A stretch of DNA of 64,000 nt from positions 1 through 64,000 of the forward strand of contig JACKDM010000006.1 in assembly GCA_020633515.1 (NCBI GenBank), read 5' to 3'. Under the pieces are notes generated by a model. It saw only the letters and a program-made list of their open reading frames with translations, did not search any database and was not told the origin of the DNA. This document shows, one piece after another, positions 15,817 to 26,100 of the stretch (position 1 is the stretch's first letter; the number at the start of each line of letters is the position of its first letter). Source of the DNA: Myxococcales bacterium (GTDB taxonomy: Bacteria > Myxococcota > Bradymonadia > UBA7976 > UBA1532). The position numbers and the translations under genes were made by a program.

Positions 15817-18437
15817 CGCGCCACCTGCATCGTGCCCCGCGTCACTCCGAACTGCTCGTGAACCCGCAGCCGCTCGATCAACGCCGCCGCCCCGATCTCC
15901 CCCCCCACCAGCGCCCGATAGCCCCAGAGCACCCGCAGCGCCTCCTCCGCCGACTCCCGCACGAACTCCACCCGCAGCCGCCGCACCCCCGCCGCGATCA
16001 AGCGCGGCACCAGCCCCGCCGCGCTCTGCGCCTGCGCGTTGTACACCGTGTTCCGACACGCCGGATCCACCACCACCGGATGCGTATGCCCCTTCGCGTC
16101 CCGCAGCCCGATCTCATGCCGCTGACACGGCTGCCCGCAGCTCTTGATGTCCCGCCCATGGCTCAGCAAGTGCGCATACACACAATGCTCGGTGTGAAAG
16201 GTCGGGATGTGATGATGCACCGTCACCGCCAGCCGCTCGGCCGGCATCGCTTCGACCAGCGCGAACAACTGCTCCGCGTCCAGATCGTGCGCCGCCGTCA
16301 CCGTGTCGAGCCCCAGATCGAGCAGATGCGCCGCGGTGATCCCATTCGTCACGTTCAGCGAGAAGTCCCCGTGCAGCTCCGGCCGCCGCTCCTCGGGGTG
16401 CTCCTTGAAGTGCATCAGCGCGCCCCAGTGCCGCACCAGCACCCCATCGGGCCCGAGCCGCGCGATCCGCCGGTCGAAGCCCTCCTCCCCCGGCTTCTGC
16501 ACCCGCGGCGTCGCGACATGCACCGGCAGCCCGGCCGCCCGCGCCCGCGCCACCGCCCGCTCCAGCCCCGCCCGCTCCATCCAGTCCAGCTCCACCGCCG
16601 CGATCCCCTCCCCGCCCGCCGCGATCACCGCGTCGAGGTGCGCGTCGGTCCGACACAGCGCCACCAGCCGCGGCCGATCGCCGAGCGCCGCCCGCGCCGG
16701 TCGCGGCGCGTGCCGCAGCCCCGGCAGCACCGGACCCACCGCCAGCGTCCGCGCTTGTAGCCGCTCGATCGCCGCCTCGAGCGCCTCGACCATCGACCGC
16801 CGCAGCGACTTGAGCGCCGACACCGGCAGATGCAGCCCCGGCGCCAGCGCCGCCGCGTCCAGCTCGATCAACCGGAACGCCGTGCCCCCCACCGCGCCCA
16901 GCTTCGCCGCCAGCAGCGCCTCATCGATCCCCGCCCCCCGCGCCGCGCTCAACACCGCCCCCTCCACCCGCACCCGCGCCCCCGCCGCCCGCGCCTCCAC
17001 CCACAGCGGCGCGCCCTCGCGCCCCCCCACCCGCAGCCGCAGCGGCACCCGCCCCTCGACCGCGCTCTCCACCAGCCGCCGCGCCCGCCGCTCGATCGCC
17101 GGATCGCCCGTCAGCCACACCCGCTGCCCGACCTCCACCCGCCGCAGATCCGGCCCCGGCCGCCCGAACCCCAGCCGCCACCGCCCCCCGCCCAGCGCCG
17201 CCACCGCGAAGATCGGCCCCCCCGGCTCCCGCTCGTCCGCCGGGTTGCCCGCGTCGAAGACCACCCCCATGCCCGCCCGCGGCTCCGGCGCCGCGAACGC
17301 CGCGCCCGTGTTGTCGGTCGCCGACCCCCCGATCAACGTCAACCCCGCGTCCCGGCTCCCCACCGCCTCCCCCGGCGCCGCCAGCCCCATGCCCCCCGTG
17401 CGCGGCCGCCCCTCCGGGTGCGGCTCGACCACCACCTCGCTCCCCGCCACCGCCGCCACCCGCCCGAGCAACAGCCCGCGATGCTTCGGAAACCGCCCCT
17501 CCACCAGATGCTGATGATCCGCCCCGCCCAGAAACCCGTCGCTCAACCCCCGGCTGTAGATCGCCTGCAAGTCCCGCAGATCCACCGCCAGCCGCGCCTC
17601 GTCCTCCGCCGTCGCCCCCCCCGGCCGCGCCACCGCGTCCAGCCACCGCCGCCACGCCTCCACCGCCGAGACCACGTACGCCGGCCCCTTGTACCGCCCC
17701 TCGATCTTCACCGTCGCCACCCCCAGCCCCGCCAGCGCCGGCCCCGCCCGAAACCCCGCCAGATCCATCGGGCTCAACAGGTAGCGCACCTCGCCGAGCG
17801 GCCGCGCCTCCCCATCGACGAAGAGCTCGTACGGCATCCGACACGCCTGCGCGCACTGCCCCCGATTCGCCGACCGCCCGCCCCACGCCTCGCTCGTCAG
17901 GCACTGCCCGCTCCACGACACGCACAACGCGCCGTGCACGAACACCTCCGTCTCCACATCCGGCGCCGCCGCCACGAAGCGCCCGATCTCCTTCACCGAC
18001 AGCTCCCGCGGCAGCACCACCCGCGTCGCCCCGAGCCCCTGCGCGAACCGCGCCCCCTCCGCGCTGCTCACCGTCATCTGCGTGCTCGCGTGGATCTCCA
18101 GCGCCGGACACACCGCGCGCGCGATCAACGCCACCGCCGGATCCTGCACGATGATCGCGTCCACCCCCGCCGCCGCCACGTCCCGGATCAACAACTCGAC
18201 CACCGGCAGCTCCGGCTCGAAGACCAGCGTATTGAGCGTCACGTAGGCCCGACACCCCGCCCGATGGCACTCCGCCACCACCTCGGCCAGCGAGGCCCGA
18301 TCGATGCTCTCGGCCCGCGCCCGCGCGTTGAAGCCATCGGCGAGCCCGAAGTAGACGGCGTCCGCGCCCGCCGCGAGCGCCGCCCGCAGGCTCGTGCGAT
18401 CACCGGCAGGGGCGAGGATCTCGGGGCGATGCGACAT
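15813..18437 (-). CDS. U32 family protein (RlhA/YhbU-like) with C-terminal extension
   Basis: U32 proteins are annotated as collagenase-like peptidases, but the best studied members hydroxylate RNA bases or modify ubiquinone precursors. The N-terminal part shows EILAPAGDRTSLRAA, DAVYFGL, a TIM-barrel run with IHASTQMTVSS, and the Cys cluster HGALCVSWSGQCLTS...RGQCAQACRMPYEL. The C-terminal third repeats the theme (HTEHCVYAHLLS, SCGQPCQRHEIGLRD), giving a second set of cysteines that could bind an Fe-S cluster, as in RlhA. At 874 residues it is longer than the usual 400-750. ATG 18437 (MSHRPEILAPAG) is preferred to 18455. Substrate is unknown; RNA hydroxylation is the best guess. Confidence 0.8.
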   Translation of the reverse strand: MSHRPEILAPAGDRTSLRAALAAGADAVYFGLADGFNARARAESIDRASLAEVVAECHRAGCRAYVTLNTLVFEPELPVVELLIRDVAAAGVDAIIVQDPAVALIARAVCPALEIHASTQMTVSSAEGARFAQGLGATRVVLPRELSVKEIGRFVAAAPDVETEVFVHGALCVSWSGQCLTSEAWGGRSANRGQCAQACRMPYELFVDGEARPLGEVRYLLSPMDLAGFRAGPALAGLGVATVKIEGRYKGPAYVVSAVEAWRRWLDAVARPGGATAEDEARLAVDLRDLQAIYSRGLSDGFLGGADHQHLVEGRFPKHRGLLLGRVAAVAGSEVVVEPHPEGRPRTGGMGLAAPGEAVGSRDAGLTLIGGSATDNTGAAFAAPEPRAGMGVVFDAGNPADEREPGGPIFAVAALGGGRWRLGFGRPGPDLRRVEVGQRVWLTGDPAIERRARRLVESAVEGRVPLRLRVGGREGAPLWVEARAAGARVRVEGAVLSAARGAGIDEALLAAKLGAVGGTAFRLIELDAAALAPGLHLPVSALKSLRRSMVEALEAAIERLQARTLAVGPVLPGLRHAPRPARAALGDRPRLVALCRTDAHLDAVIAAGGEGIAAVELDWMERAGLERAVARARAAGLPVHVATPRVQKPGEEGFDRRIARLGPDGVLVRHWGALMHFKEHPEERRPELHGDFSLNVTNGITAAHLLDLGLDTVTAAHDLDAEQLFALVEAMPAERLAVTVHHHIPTFHTEHCVYAHLLSHGRDIKSCGQPCQRHEIGLRDAKGHTHPVVVDPACRNTVYNAQAQSAAGLVPRLIAAGVRRLRVEFVRESAEEALRVLWGYRALVGGEIGAAALIERLRVHEQFGVTRGTMQVAR

Positions 18438-18502
18438 CACGCGACTCCAGGGCACCGGGGGGCGCGCATCTTACTCATCGCGTCCGATCGCTGCACGCCC
18501 GA

Positions 18503-19551
<1,049 letters not shown>

Positions 19552-19555
<4 letters not shown>

Positions 19556-20244
19556 CGCTCCCACTCCACGAACCCCAGCCGCGCCATGTTGATCAACCGC
19601 CGCCGCCCCCCCTCGTCCAGCGTCATCCACGCCGAGTCCACCGCCACCACCACCCCCCCGACCGTCACCCCCTCCACCCGCACGCTCACCACCTGCCCCA
19701 CCAGATGGGCCAGCGGATGCCCCGGCGCCGCCGGATAGCTGCTGCTCGCCTCGGCCGAGCTCGCCCACAGCCGCCGCCCATCGGCCGCCACCACCTCCAC
19801 CGCGTCGATCTCGTTCCACCCGCTCACCCGCGTCGTGTCGAGGTACACCGTCACCGTATCGGTCCGCAGCGGCTTCGCCAGCGTCACCCCCATCGCCACC
19901 GGCGCCGGCCCCTTCGGCCGGTCGACCCCCGACCACACCTCCACCTCCTCCCCGTCCACCATCACCGTCACCCGCGCCACCGCCCCCGGCGCGTCGTTCT
20001 GCCAGATGTGGATCTCGCGCACCGCCACCGCCTCCGGGTAGCCGAGCCGCAGCCACTCCATCCCCCCATCGGCCTGCGCCGGCGCCCAGGCGTCGACGTT
20101 GTCGCCCGCCGCGAGCACGTCCCGCTCGCCCGTCGCCCGCATCGCCGACCAGTCGGCGCCGCCCGGCGCGTTCGGCCACGGAGACTTCGCCGCCGCCGGC
20201 GCGGCGCCGAGGCCGACGGCGAAGGCCAGGAGAAAGGTACGCAT
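19552..20244 (-). CDS. secreted protein with discoidin-like (galactose-binding fold) sequence
   Basis: A 230-residue exported protein. MRTFLLAFAVGLGAAPAAA is a signal peptide (start ATG 20244; upstream sequence in the same frame is not conserved). The mature part has a jelly-roll pattern: AVREIHIWQNDAPGAVARVTV, then TDTVTVYLDTTRVSGWNEIDAVEVVAADG, the way F5/8 type C and related carbohydrate-binding domains end. The C-terminal 60 residues (VGQVVSVRVEGVTVGGVVV) look like a small beta barrel. It is coupled by GTGA to the phosphodiesterase. Partner or ligand unknown. Confidence 0.65.
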
Positions 20245-20364
20245 GATGACACCTCCAGGTCGCGCGAGTGGCAGCGTATCGAGCCCCGCGCCAGCGGACA
20301 ACGGCGCCGTGAGCGCCGCCGACCGTCAGCAGCCTCCATCCGTTCTGTCAGCCGTTAAACCGCC

Positions 20365-20392
20365 ATTAAATCGAACATTCCCCCTCTTGCAA
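20365..20392 (-). promoter_or_regulatory. candidate sigma70-type promoter for the secreted protein/phosphodiesterase pair
   Basis: Read on the minus strand: TTGCAA (20392-20387), 16 bp, TTTAAT (20370-20365). The -10 matches 5 of 6 consensus bases and the -35 matches 4 of 6. It sits in the lowest-GC patch of the region and about 115 bp before ATG 20244. Sequence match only. Confidence 0.35.
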
Positions 20393-20415
20393 CCGACCGG
20401 CGGCCGGCACACAAT
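20387..20415 (+). promoter_or_regulatory. candidate promoter of the twelve-gene array, sharing its -35 with the divergent promoter
   Basis: TTGCAA (20387-20392) is its own reverse complement, so it can serve both strands. On the plus strand it is followed by 17 bp and CACAAT (20410-20415, 4 of 6 consensus). Transcription would start near 20422, about 185 bp before ATG 20606. Confidence 0.25.
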
Positions 20416-20605
20416 CGCCCCACTTTCACCAACTGCCCCGCTCGGAGCGGGGTCGAGGTCAGGTGGCCGGCGCGGGGGGCGCCGGCTGGCATGGCAGCGT
20501 GAAATCGGCCGCTCGATGGGATCGGCCACCACCACCCTCTCTCTCGCACCGACCGTGATGCACAGCGAAGCCATTGCCTGGCGGACGAAGCCATCCGCCC
20601 ATCGC

Positions 20606-21688
20606 ATGGGATCCGGCCCATACCGGCTCGTCGTGCGCTCGATCGGCGCCGCCGGGATCGGGCTCGTGCGCAGCCTGCGCCGCGTGCTCCCCTTCTCCGA
20701 GGCCGAGGTCGCCGCGCTGTTGCTCCAGGCGCCCTCGACGCTGCTCACCGGCCTCGACCGGGCCAAGGCCGAGGCGCTCGCCGGCTTCCTCACCGAGAAC
20801 GGCCTCGACTGCGCCGCCCTCGACGGCGACGCGGCCGTCGAAGACGGCATCGGCGACCACGAGCTCGCGCTCACCGTCGTCGACCCCGCCCGCCTCGCCG
20901 CCGTCGTGCTCGAGGTCGTCCGCCTCCTCGGCGTCGACGTGCAGACCGCCCGCGGCCTCGTCTGCGGCGCCCCCGCCGTGCTCCTCGGCGGCGTCTCCCT
21001 CGCCACCGTCGACGCGCTCCGCGCCCGCTTCGAACCGCTCGGCGCCACCCTCGACGCGAGCCACGCGGCGAGCGCCCGCTTCGACGTCTACCTCGGCGAG
21101 TGCCCCGCCCCGCTCCGCGACCGCGCGCTCGCCCGCCTCGCCGCCTTCGGTGAGACCGGTGACGGCGCGGTCCTCGGCCTCGACCACAGCACCGCCGCCC
21201 GCGCCTTCGCCGCGCTCCGCGCGCTCGACGTGCCCGCCCGCGTCATCAACCGCGACTTCGCCCGCTACGACGTGCGCCTCCAGGCCGCCACCGACACCCC
21301 CGCGCTCCGCGCCCACCTCGAAGAGCGCGCCCGGATGCCCGCCGCCGTCATCCCCAAGGTCCTCGCCCGCCTCCCCGTCGTCATCCACGGCGGCCTGCGC
21401 CACGCCGAGACCATGGCCGCCCTCGCCGAGCTCGCCGCCGCCGGCGCCCACGCCACCGCCGAGCCGATCGCGTTCCAGCGCTTCGCGCTCACCCTCGGCG
21501 AAGTCCGCGAACCCCGCGCGCTCGTCCCGCTGCTCTGCGCGATCGGCGGCCTCGAAGAAGCCGCCGCCGTCGGCGCCCTCCACCGCCGCCCCGCGCGCGT
21601 CCCCGGCCCGCTGACCCCGACCCAGGCCCGCTGGCTGCAACACGACCTGCGCCGCGCCGGCGTCGAAGCCCGATTGGAGCTGCTGTGA
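20606..21688 (+). CDS. protein of tandem ribosomal L7/L12 C-terminal-like repeats
   Basis: Unrecognised as a whole, but built from repeats that resemble the C-terminal domain of bL12. The first copy (YRLVVRSIGAAGIGLVRSL, then EAEVAALLLQAPSTLLTGL, then KAEALAGFLTENGLD) follows bL12 almost strand for strand. A second (LALTVVDPARLAAVV, GVDVQTARGLVCGAP, LRARFEPLGATLDA) is also clear, and two or three more degenerate copies end at RWLQHDLRRAGVEARLELL. The length is 360 residues from ATG 20606. No signal peptide or membrane span. Its TGA overlaps the GTG of the next gene. In bL12 this fold recruits GTPases; here it may recruit some partner of the array. Function unknown. Confidence 0.6.
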   Translation: MGSGPYRLVVRSIGAAGIGLVRSLRRVLPFSEAEVAALLLQAPSTLLTGLDRAKAEALAGFLTENGLDCAALDGDAAVEDGIGDHELALTVVDPARLAAVVLEVVRLLGVDVQTARGLVCGAPAVLLGGVSLATVDALRARFEPLGATLDASHAASARFDVYLGECPAPLRDRALARLAAFGETGDGAVLGLDHSTAARAFAALRALDVPARVINRDFARYDVRLQAATDTPALRAHLEERARMPAAVIPKVLARLPVVIHGGLRHAETMAALAELAAAGAHATAEPIAFQRFALTLGEVREPRALVPLLCAIGGLEEAAAVGALHRRPARVPGPLTPTQARWLQHDLRRAGVEARLELL

Positions 21689-22260
21689 GCCCCGAAGCCA
21701 CCGCGCCCAGCGACGACGCGCGCGTCGCCGCCCGCCGCCGGATCCACCTCGGCGTCGCCGAGCAAGGCAAGCTGCACGCGCTGCGCGGCGAGCACCCGCT
21801 CGCGCTCCAGCACTACCGCGAAGCCATGAACCAGGCGGTCCGCTTCGGCGAGCCCGAGGTCTTCTACCGCCACTACCTCGAGTGCGCGCTCGAGTCGCTC
21901 GAGCTGATGGGCGCGCTCGACGAGGTCGTCGCCTGGTGCGACGCCGCGCTCGAACACTACCGCGCCCACCCGCCGCAGACCGCGGTCGGCGCCCGCGACC
22001 TCGCCCACATCCACCAGCGGCGCGGGATCGCGCTGATGAAGCGCGGCCACCGCGACCCGGCCCGCGCCGCGCTCGCCGAGGCCGTGAAGCTGCAAGACGG
22101 CGCCATGCCGCTCGCCGCGACCCTGCTCCGCTGGATCGACAGCCGCCTGCACTGCGACGCCGCCCGCATCACCGCCGAACAGCGCCGCCAAGGCTTCTTC
22201 TCGGTGCGCGCCGACACCGTCGACGCCCGCCGCGCGGTGCCGCTCTCACACGTCATCTGA
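21685..22260 (+). CDS. TPR-like helical protein
   Basis: A 191-residue soluble helical protein. GEHPLALQHYREAMNQAVR and HQRRGIALMKRGHRDPARAALAEAV read as tetratricopeptide helices (small residues at TPR positions 8 and 20). This suggests a protein-protein adaptor. It starts at GTG 21685 overlapping the preceding stop and ends ten bases before the first member of the paralogue family, with GAGGA (22259-22263) as that gene's ribosome-binding site. It should be in the same operon. Confidence 0.55.
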   Translation: MSPEATAPSDDARVAARRRIHLGVAEQGKLHALRGEHPLALQHYREAMNQAVRFGEPEVFYRHYLECALESLELMGALDEVVAWCDAALEHYRAHPPQTAVGARDLAHIHQRRGIALMKRGHRDPARAALAEAVKLQDGAMPLAATLLRWIDSRLHCDAARITAEQRRQGFFSVRADTVDARRAVPLSHVI

Positions 22261-22270
22261 GGAGTCATCG

Positions 22271-22924
<654 letters not shown>

Positions 22925-22968
22925 CCCCGCGAGCGGTGTGGAGCACACATGAGCCGAGCACAGCGAAG

Positions 22969-22989
22969 CCGTCCCCTCGAAGGGGACGG
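22969..22989 (+). promoter_or_regulatory. perfect 8-bp stem-loop between array paralogues A and B
   Basis: CCGTCCCC (22969-22976), loop TCGAA, GGGGACGG (22982-22989). It lies 45 bp after the stop of paralogue A inside a 155-bp non-coding gap, the longest gap in the array. There is no T tract after it, so it is more likely an RNA-processing or attenuation element than an intrinsic terminator. Confidence 0.4.
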
Positions 22990-23079
22990 GTCGGAGCGAG
23001 GAGGGAGGCGCGCAGCGCCGCACGACGCAGCGGAGATCCCGCCCGCAGGGCGGCGGAGCGAGCACGGCGAGGGAGAACA

Positions 23080-23544
23080 ATGAGCGACAACCCGGTCAGC
23101 ACCCTGCTCGAGACCCCGCTGCCGCAGCTCGTCGAGCGCCTCGGGCTCGCGATCGCCAACGCGCAGCACGCGCTCGACGTCAACGCCATCGCGATCGCGC
23201 GCCAGCTCGCCGACGTCGAGAGCGGCATCCAGCTCCCGGGTGACGACCACCCGCGCTCGCTGCTCGAGCTCGGCTTCAGCCCGACCTTCTACCATGTCAC
23301 CGAAGCCACCATCGAAGCCAAGGTGGCATTCAGCTTCAGCCAGTCGAGCGCGTTCTCGGTCGGCGCCCAGGCGGGGGTCAACGTCGGCTTCTTCGCCGCG
23401 TCGGTCAACGCCAGCTACTCACAGAAGTACTCGTTCGAAGCCAACGCTTCGAGTGTCATCAACGCAAAGTTCGTCTCGGTCCCCCCACCCGCGGTCTTCC
23501 AGGACCTGCTGCGGGCCTCGGTGGGCAAGCCGCAGAACGACTGA
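23080..23544 (+). CDS. array paralogue B, minimal form
   Basis: Shortest member of the array family, 154 residues, and the best view of its core. Block 1: PQLVERLGLAIANAQHALD. Block 2: SLLELGFSPTFYHVTEATIE. Block 3: NASYSQKYSFEANASSV then INAKFVSVPPPAVFQDLL. No tail. ATG 23080 has GAGGGAGA just upstream; the frame is open back to 22936 but that stretch is Arg-rich and overlaps the stem-loop, so it is not counted. The alternating pattern in blocks 2-3 suggests a beta-rich fold with one N-terminal helix. Function unknown. Confidence 0.6.
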   Translation: MSDNPVSTLLETPLPQLVERLGLAIANAQHALDVNAIAIARQLADVESGIQLPGDDHPRSLLELGFSPTFYHVTEATIEAKVAFSFSQSSAFSVGAQAGVNVGFFAASVNASYSQKYSFEANASSVINAKFVSVPPPAVFQDLLRASVGKPQND

Positions 23545-23570
23545 CGGTCACCGGACCACGAGGGAGAGTC

Positions 23571-24224
23571 ATGGCGGTTCGCATCGCACCCACCGGCATC
23601 GGTCAGCAGCTCCTCAACGTGCCCATGGGCGACATGATCCGGCAGATGGCGTTCGCCATCGCCGACGCGCAGATGGAGCTCGACGAGTCATCCATCCGCG
23701 TCGCCGAGCTGATGAGCGGCCGCTACCCGCTCCGCGACGAAGACGGCAACCTCGTCGACAAGGACGGCGAGCCGAGCGACGACCCGGTCTACATCGACAG
23801 CCGGGTCTACTTCGGCGAGACCAAGGACGCGCAGGACCAGACCGTCCCGCAGCAGCTCAGCATGATGGAGCTCGGCTTCACGCCGACCTTCTACCAGTTC
23901 GTCGACACGCTCATCGAGGTCAAGATCGCCATCCGCATGTCACGCGAGAGCGAGACGACCAAGAAGGTCGGCAACAAGACCACCGAGAGCTCGTGGCGCT
24001 CGCGCAGCAAGACCCGCAGCAGCAGCTTCGGCGTCGTCGTCTCGACCACCACCGTCGACGCCTCGTACTCGTCGAAGTACAGCTACAGCGCCGAGGGCTC
24101 GAGCCTGCTCCGCACCAAGCTCGTGCCCGTGCCGCCGCCCGCCGTGCTCGAAGAGCGGATCCGCCAGCTCATGGAGCAGCAGAAGGCCGCCGAGCAGCCC
24201 GCGCAGCAGCCCGACAACCCCTGA
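23571..24224 (+). CDS. array paralogue C
   Basis: A 217-residue member of the array family. Block 1: GDMIRQMAFAIADAQMELD followed by a Ser-rich helix ending in MSGRYP. A charged insert of about 30 residues (DEDGNLVDKDGEPSDD) precedes block 2, SMMELGFTPTFYQFVDTLIE. Block 3: VDASYSSKYSYSAEGSSLL then RTKLVPVPPPAVLEERI. The tail is Gln/Ala-rich. Parts of blocks 2 and 3 are almost identical in DNA to paralogue D, so this pair is the most recent duplication. GAGGGAGAG lies upstream of ATG 23571. Confidence 0.6.
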   Translation: MAVRIAPTGIGQQLLNVPMGDMIRQMAFAIADAQMELDESSIRVAELMSGRYPLRDEDGNLVDKDGEPSDDPVYIDSRVYFGETKDAQDQTVPQQLSMMELGFTPTFYQFVDTLIEVKIAIRMSRESETTKKVGNKTTESSWRSRSKTRSSSFGVVVSTTTVDASYSSKYSYSAEGSSLLRTKLVPVPPPAVLEERIRQLMEQQKAAEQPAQQPDNP

Positions 24225-24259
24225 GCCACGGCCGCAACGCCCGCTGAAGGACCATCACC

Positions 24260-24844
24260 ATGGCATTCCCCGACAACAGCAGCATCGGCCAGCAGCTCCT
24301 CGACGTGCCCTTCCCGGAGATGGTCAAGAGCATGGGGCTCTCCATCGCCGAGGCGCAGTTCGAGCTCGACCGCGTCGGCCTGCGCCTCGCGCAGATGATG
24401 TCCGGCCGCTACGAGGTCGAGGTCGCCGACCCCGACGACCCCGAGAAGGTCACCGTCGAGGAGCGCGAAGCCTTCGTCACCTTCGATGGCAAGGAGCTGT
24501 CGATGCTCGAGCTCGGCTTCACGCCGACCTTCTACCAGTTCGTCGACACCATCATCGAGGTCAAGATCTCGATCAGCATGGCCTACCAGCGCGAGCGCAA
24601 GCACAGCAGCTCCCGCAGCTCGCTCGCCGCGAGCGGCGTCCTCGCGTCGGTCTTCGGTGGCATCAACGCGCGCGTGTCTTCGGTGAGCGCGTCGTATGCC
24701 TCGAAGTACCAGTACAGCGCCGAGGGTTCGAGCCTGTTGCGCACCAAGCTCGTGCCGGTGCCGCCGCCCGCCGTGCTCGAAGAGCGGATCCGGCGCGTCA
24801 TCGACCGCGAGAAGGCCGAGGACGACGGCGGCGGCGGCAACTGA
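24260..24844 (+). CDS. array paralogue D
   Basis: A 194-residue member of the array family, closest to C. Block 1: PEMVKSMGLSIAEAQFELD, then LAQMMSGRYE. Block 2: SMLELGFTPTFYQFVDTIIE. Block 3: VSASYASKYQYSAEGSSLL then RTKLVPVPPPAVLEERI. Ends in a short acidic Gly-rich tail (EDDGGGGN). The insert between blocks 1 and 2 is acidic (DPDDPEKVTVEEREAF). Thirty-five bases separate it from C. Confidence 0.6.
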   Translation: MAFPDNSSIGQQLLDVPFPEMVKSMGLSIAEAQFELDRVGLRLAQMMSGRYEVEVADPDDPEKVTVEEREAFVTFDGKELSMLELGFTPTFYQFVDTIIEVKISISMAYQRERKHSSSRSSLAASGVLASVFGGINARVSSVSASYASKYQYSAEGSSLLRTKLVPVPPPAVLEERIRRVIDREKAEDDGGGGN

Positions 24845-24871
24845 GACCGATGACTTCGGCGAGGCTTCGGC

Positions 24872-26060
24872 GTGAGTGACTACCTCGACTGGCGCGACCT
24901 GCTCGACGAGCCGACGGATGCCTCGGCCGATGGCGCCGCCATGCCATCGACCGAGGCATCCGCCGAGGCGACGTCGATGGCACCGGAGATGGCACCGGAG
25001 ATGGCATCGACCGAGGCATCCGCGCCCGCCGCCGATGCCATCGCCGAGGCCGCGTTGCCCGAGGAGCTGCGCGCGCTGATCGCCGAGCGCGACCGCCTGC
25101 AAGCCGAGATGGCCGCGCTCGTCGGCGGCGGCCCCGCGACCCCCGACGACGAGCGACAGAAGCGCTGCTTCCCGGTGCTCGTGCACACCAAGGAGACCCG
25201 CATCGAGGAGCGGCGGCTCAAGCGGCGCGACGAGCGCCTCGCGATGCTCGCCCGCCGCGCCGCCGAGCGCGCCGTCAGCCGCCGCCGCGCCGAGGCCGAT
25301 CGGCAGGCCGCGCGCGAGCAGACCGCCGCCGAGCAGCGCCGTCGCCGCCGCGCCGCCGCAAACGTCGAGGCGCAGGCCGACGAGCAGCGCGCCCGCGCCG
25401 AGGCCGACGCCCGCGCCCGCGCCGAGCAGGCCGAGCTGCTGCGCCGCCGCCGCGAGGCCGAGCAGGCCGAGGCGCTCGCCGCCCGCGCCGCCGATCAACG
25501 CCGCCACGCCGCCTGGCAGCAGAGCCGCGGCGAGGCCCGCGCCGAGGCCGCCGCCGCCCGCGCCGCCGAGCGCGCCCGCGCCGCCGCCGAGGCCGAGCTG
25601 AGCGCCGCGGCCCGCGCCGAGGCCGCCGCCGCCCGCCTCGCCGCCCGTCAGCGCGCGAGGCCGCCGCCGCCGAGGCCGCCGCCGAGGCCCGCGCCGCCGA
25701 GGCCGCCGCCCCCGCCGCGCCGCCGCGCTCCGCGCCGAAGCCGAGGCCGAGGCCCGCCGCGCCGCCGAGGCCGAGGCCCGCGCCACCGCCGAAGCCGAGG
25801 CCCGCCGCGCCGCCGACGCCGAGGCCCGCCGCGCCGCCGAGGCCGAGGCCCGCCGCGAGGCCGAGCGCCGCGAAGCCGAGGCCGAGGCCCGCCGCGAGGC
25901 CGAGCGCCGCGCCGCCGAGGCCGAGGCCCGCCGCGCCGCCGCGCGCCGCGCCGCCGACGCCGAGGCCCGCCGCGCCGCCGCCGAAGAACAACGCCACGCC
26001 CGCCGCCGCGAGGCCGAGCGCGACGCGCGCCGCCTCGACCGCCGCGCCGGGCGCGGCTGA
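24872..26060 (+). CDS. long Ala/Glu/Arg coiled-coil protein of the array; frame shifted twice
   Basis: Starts at GTG 24872 (SDYLDWRDLLDEP), followed by a spacer rich in Ala/Ser/Glu/Thr with Met-Pro repeats, a conserved-looking patch around RQKRCFPVLVHTKETRIEE, and then an uninterrupted charged helix of Ala, Arg and Glu. The start frame is sensible to about 25650, where it turns into Pro/Arg nonsense. The coiled-coil pattern continues in a second frame to about 25710 and in a third to TGA 26058-26060 (ending RRLDRRAGRG). Two one-base losses would restore about 396 residues. Such a rod could be a structural spacer or assembly scaffold. Whether the shifts are real is open. Confidence 0.55.
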
Positions 26061-26100
26061 ACCTCTGGAGTCGACCAGTGAGGAGCCGAGCAGAGCACCC

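Larger units (their letters stand above)
20245..20605. other. divergent intergenic region upstream of the paralogue array
   Basis: A 361-bp region between the secreted protein (minus) and the L7/L12-like repeat protein (plus). It contains a lower-GC stretch at 20340-20420 with a possible back-to-back promoter pair. In-frame ATGs at 20516 and 20558 could extend the plus gene, but conservation seems to begin at 20606. No other gene is seen. Confidence 0.4.

Noticed and set aside
22936..23079. N-terminal extension of array paralogue B
   Set aside because: Arg-rich, overlaps the stem-loop, and the ribosome-binding site lies directly before ATG 23080.
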